From assembly GCF_001484685.1 (NCBI RefSeq), contig NZ_CP012200.1, forward strand, positions 552,321-616,320: 64,000 nucleotides of DNA, written 5' to 3'. Both the position numbers and the translations under genes were made by a program. This DNA is from Thermococcus sp. 2319x1 (GTDB lineage Archaea; Methanobacteriota_B; Thermococci; Thermococcales; Thermococcaceae). Below the pieces are notes generated by a model. It did not search any database and was not told the origin of the DNA. It worked only from the letters and a program-made list of their open reading frames with translations. Shown here piece by piece: positions 62,498 to 64,000 of this stretch (positions within the stretch are counted from its first letter, which is position 1; every line of letters starts with the position of its first letter).

Positions 62498-63260
62498 TTA
62501 CCCTTTTCCACCAACAAGGTAGGCGTAGGGCATGGTAACATTCTTCGACCCCCTAACCATCAGTATTCTGGCAAGTCCAAGACCCTCTATTTTCCCGCAT
62601 TCAATGTATAGATACTCACCGTTCCTCGCATAAAGCCTTGAAAACACCACCTCCACAGGATTCTTTTGCCATTTTCCAAAGTCTTCAACAGCGGTAAAGT
62701 TAAGGCGCCTACATATTCTTTCAACAATATCATCCAGAGAACACGAGCAACTTGCTTCAATTAAATTGGGTGAAACCACTCCACCATATATAGGTTCCGA
62801 CCAAAAGACCCAGCGTCCCTTATAGAGTGGGATGAAATAGTAGGCAATTTCTAAACTTCCACTCAACGCTCTGACACTGCCTAGGTCAACCCTCTCTGGT
62901 TTGGAACCCTTCCCCAAACAGCTCCCATGCTCATACTGGACGTAATGTCCCAAACTGTTTGTGTCTCTTGGGAGGGTTATCCTCCACTCCTCTCCCAATA
63001 TCGCACATTGTGGTGAGATGCCAGCTCTTTAGTCCAGCTGCTTTTTCACCGTTGAAAAATACGGGAATGACTTCATTGTCCCCAACTTCATACACATACT
63101 CTTCGGAGAAGAAAACGAACTTATCCCCAGCAATCCTCACTGCTGTGGTGAGCCAGAAAGGGGAGTATGGAACTGAAGAAAGGCAATCGGTGGAGAAGTT
63201 GCTCATCGGGAGTTTACACTCAGGATTCCCGCGTGGAACGATATGTGTAAGAAGAACCAT
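62498..63260 (-). pseudogene. Secreted protein gene, one frameshift
   Basis: An N-terminal frame from ATG 63260 (VRIAGDKFVFFSEEYVYEVG and GEKAAGLKSWHLTTMCDIG) shifts near 63000 to the frame EEWRITLPRDTNSLGHYVQY, which runs to 62498 with Cys-containing SCSCSLDDIVERICRRL. Together these make about 250 residues. The N-terminus lacks a clear signal peptide, perhaps lost. I recognise no family. It is convergent with ileS and downstream of the C39-like gene. Confidence 0.5.
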
Positions 63261-63436
63261 GGAGAAAAGGAAAAAATAACGCCAGTGATGAATCTCTTTC
63301 CCAATCGAATCACCCGTTGGCAGTTATGGCCACATAGGGACATACTCCACCCCAGCACATTTTTATCGGCTTCACAGTTGTGTTATCATTGCATCCACCC
63401 AGTTGCCGATCCTCACCCACCCAGCCGAGGATTTTT
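63261..63436. other. Spacer between two secreted-protein remnants
   Basis: On the minus strand a coding-like frame (TQLEKILGWVGEDRQLGGC, then KMCWGGVCPYVAI) ends near 63323. It may be an extension of the C39-like gene in another frame. Otherwise I see nothing. Confidence 0.25.
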
Positions 63437-64000
63437 TCAAGTTGTGTGGACATATATTGCCGGGATGCTTGCATCATATTCAACAAAAGGTCATCGAGTG
63501 TCCAACAATCCGACCATTGCTGAGTCCCCAGAAGACGTTCAAAAGACTGGGATGATTATTGTCAACTTCACATTTAGTCGCCAGGAACAGTTGGTAGTCT
63601 GAGTAGTATTTGTGGTTCTTGGCGTCATATCCATAGGTTGGATGAACACCAAGATATCCTTCTCTGTAGAGTTTTGTAGCTTCCCAGTAGAAATCTTCAA
63701 TTCCTTTCAGTATGCCATCTGGCTCTGTTCCACCCTTACTATTTGTTCCCATTGTGAAATGGAGAATGTCAATTATGGCCTCCCTTAGATTGGGAGTTCT
63801 AAATTGAGAATCATAATATGCAACAACCATTGATGCCTCTATAGGAGAACAACCATCCCAATTGTCCCACGGATCTGCGGCAGAACCCACGTTATTGGGA
63901 TATTTAGTATCAGCGTTTCGCAGTGCTATACATTTGGAAACTAAGGAGAGGGCTTTAGTAGGACTCGTGGGCACTTTAGATGTGGAGTTTCCTGCAACAT
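63437..64000 (-). pseudogene. C39-like peptidase family protein, frameshifted and cut by the window edge
   Basis: The frame is open from 64000 down to a stop near 63480. It contains NWDGCSPIEASMVVAYYDS with the catalytic Cys of C39-like (papain-fold) domains, and later GRIVGHSMTF with the His. After a one-base shift the expected end VEYDASIPAIYVHTT follows, stopping at 63437. The 5' part lies outside the window. Such proteins are often secreted and may process peptides or bind surfaces. One frameshift is seen in this part. Confidence 0.6.

Overview
The window comes from a hyperthermophilic euryarchaeon of the order Thermococcales, most likely a Thermococcus of the lower-GC group. The evidence is the set of archaeal genes (RPA41/14/32, Hef, archaeal CCA enzyme, GGGP and DGGGP synthases for ether lipids, AMP phosphorylase, NfeD-stomatin, deoxyhypusine synthase, a tungsten aldehyde oxidoreductase), families largely confined to Thermococcales (DUF257, DUF835, DUF401), a 30-nt CRISPR repeat of the Pyrococcus/Thermococcus type, TATA boxes ahead of genes, and GGTG-type ribosome sites. 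The species cannot be fixed from sequence alone.

Layout. 1-3.8 kb: end of an anchored surface protein, a DUF402 gene, a possible IS200/IS605 right-end relic, and a four-gene minus-strand operon (cysteine-tailed hydrophobic protein, permease, HELGH membrane protein, ABC ATPase) that looks like an archaeal bacteriocin-type locus. 3.8-14.7 kb: glyS, tRNA-Ala(CGC), a phosphoesterase, dys, moeA, moaB, DUF401, DUF835, DUF116 and EamA genes, with three decayed genes between them. 14.8-18.4 kb: tungstoenzyme block (dicluster ferredoxin, AOR-family enzyme, OsmC, MoaD). 18.4-25.5 kb: GH57, cca, thpR, a phosphoribosyltransferase, an orphan five-repeat CRISPR array with long leader, and Rli1/ABCE1. 25.7-31.6 kb: a broken secreted gene, an MrfA-like helicase, and an overlapping operon of AlkA-like glycosylase plus ribbon-helix-helix and coiled-coil proteins. 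31.6-42.6 kb: nfeD-stomatin, a MinD-like ATPase with a small membrane partner, AMP phosphorylase, GGGPS, an M55 peptidase, an H/ACA-like RNA, DUF257 and hef.

42.6-46.2 kb is a compact unit with a DUF134 regulator, two ferredoxin-fused MinD/Mrp ATPases and two NifX/NifB-fold proteins. It resembles the orange-protein (ORP) loci of anaerobic bacteria, and two short motifs recur at its promoters. 46.2-51.0 kb is an accessory stretch of broken genes, partly GC-richer than its surroundings, with one intact atypical SDR. It includes a decayed secreted protein ending in a cysteine-rich domain. 51.0-62.5 kb returns to core genes: scpB, the RPA operon, DGGGP synthase, a polynucleotide kinase, an Lrp-like regulator, engB, Sec61-beta and ileS, interrupted by a short IS remnant with inverted ends. 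62.5-64 kb holds two frameshifted secreted-protein genes, the last running off the window.

The housekeeping genes are intact, whereas secreted and accessory genes repeatedly carry frameshifts, stops or deletions. This argues for real gene decay rather than uniform sequencing error, though raw reads would be needed to exclude the latter. The candidates most worth follow-up are the 1.06-3.79 kb cysteine-peptide operon, the ORP-like locus with its operators, and the H/ACA-like RNA at 39.5 kb.
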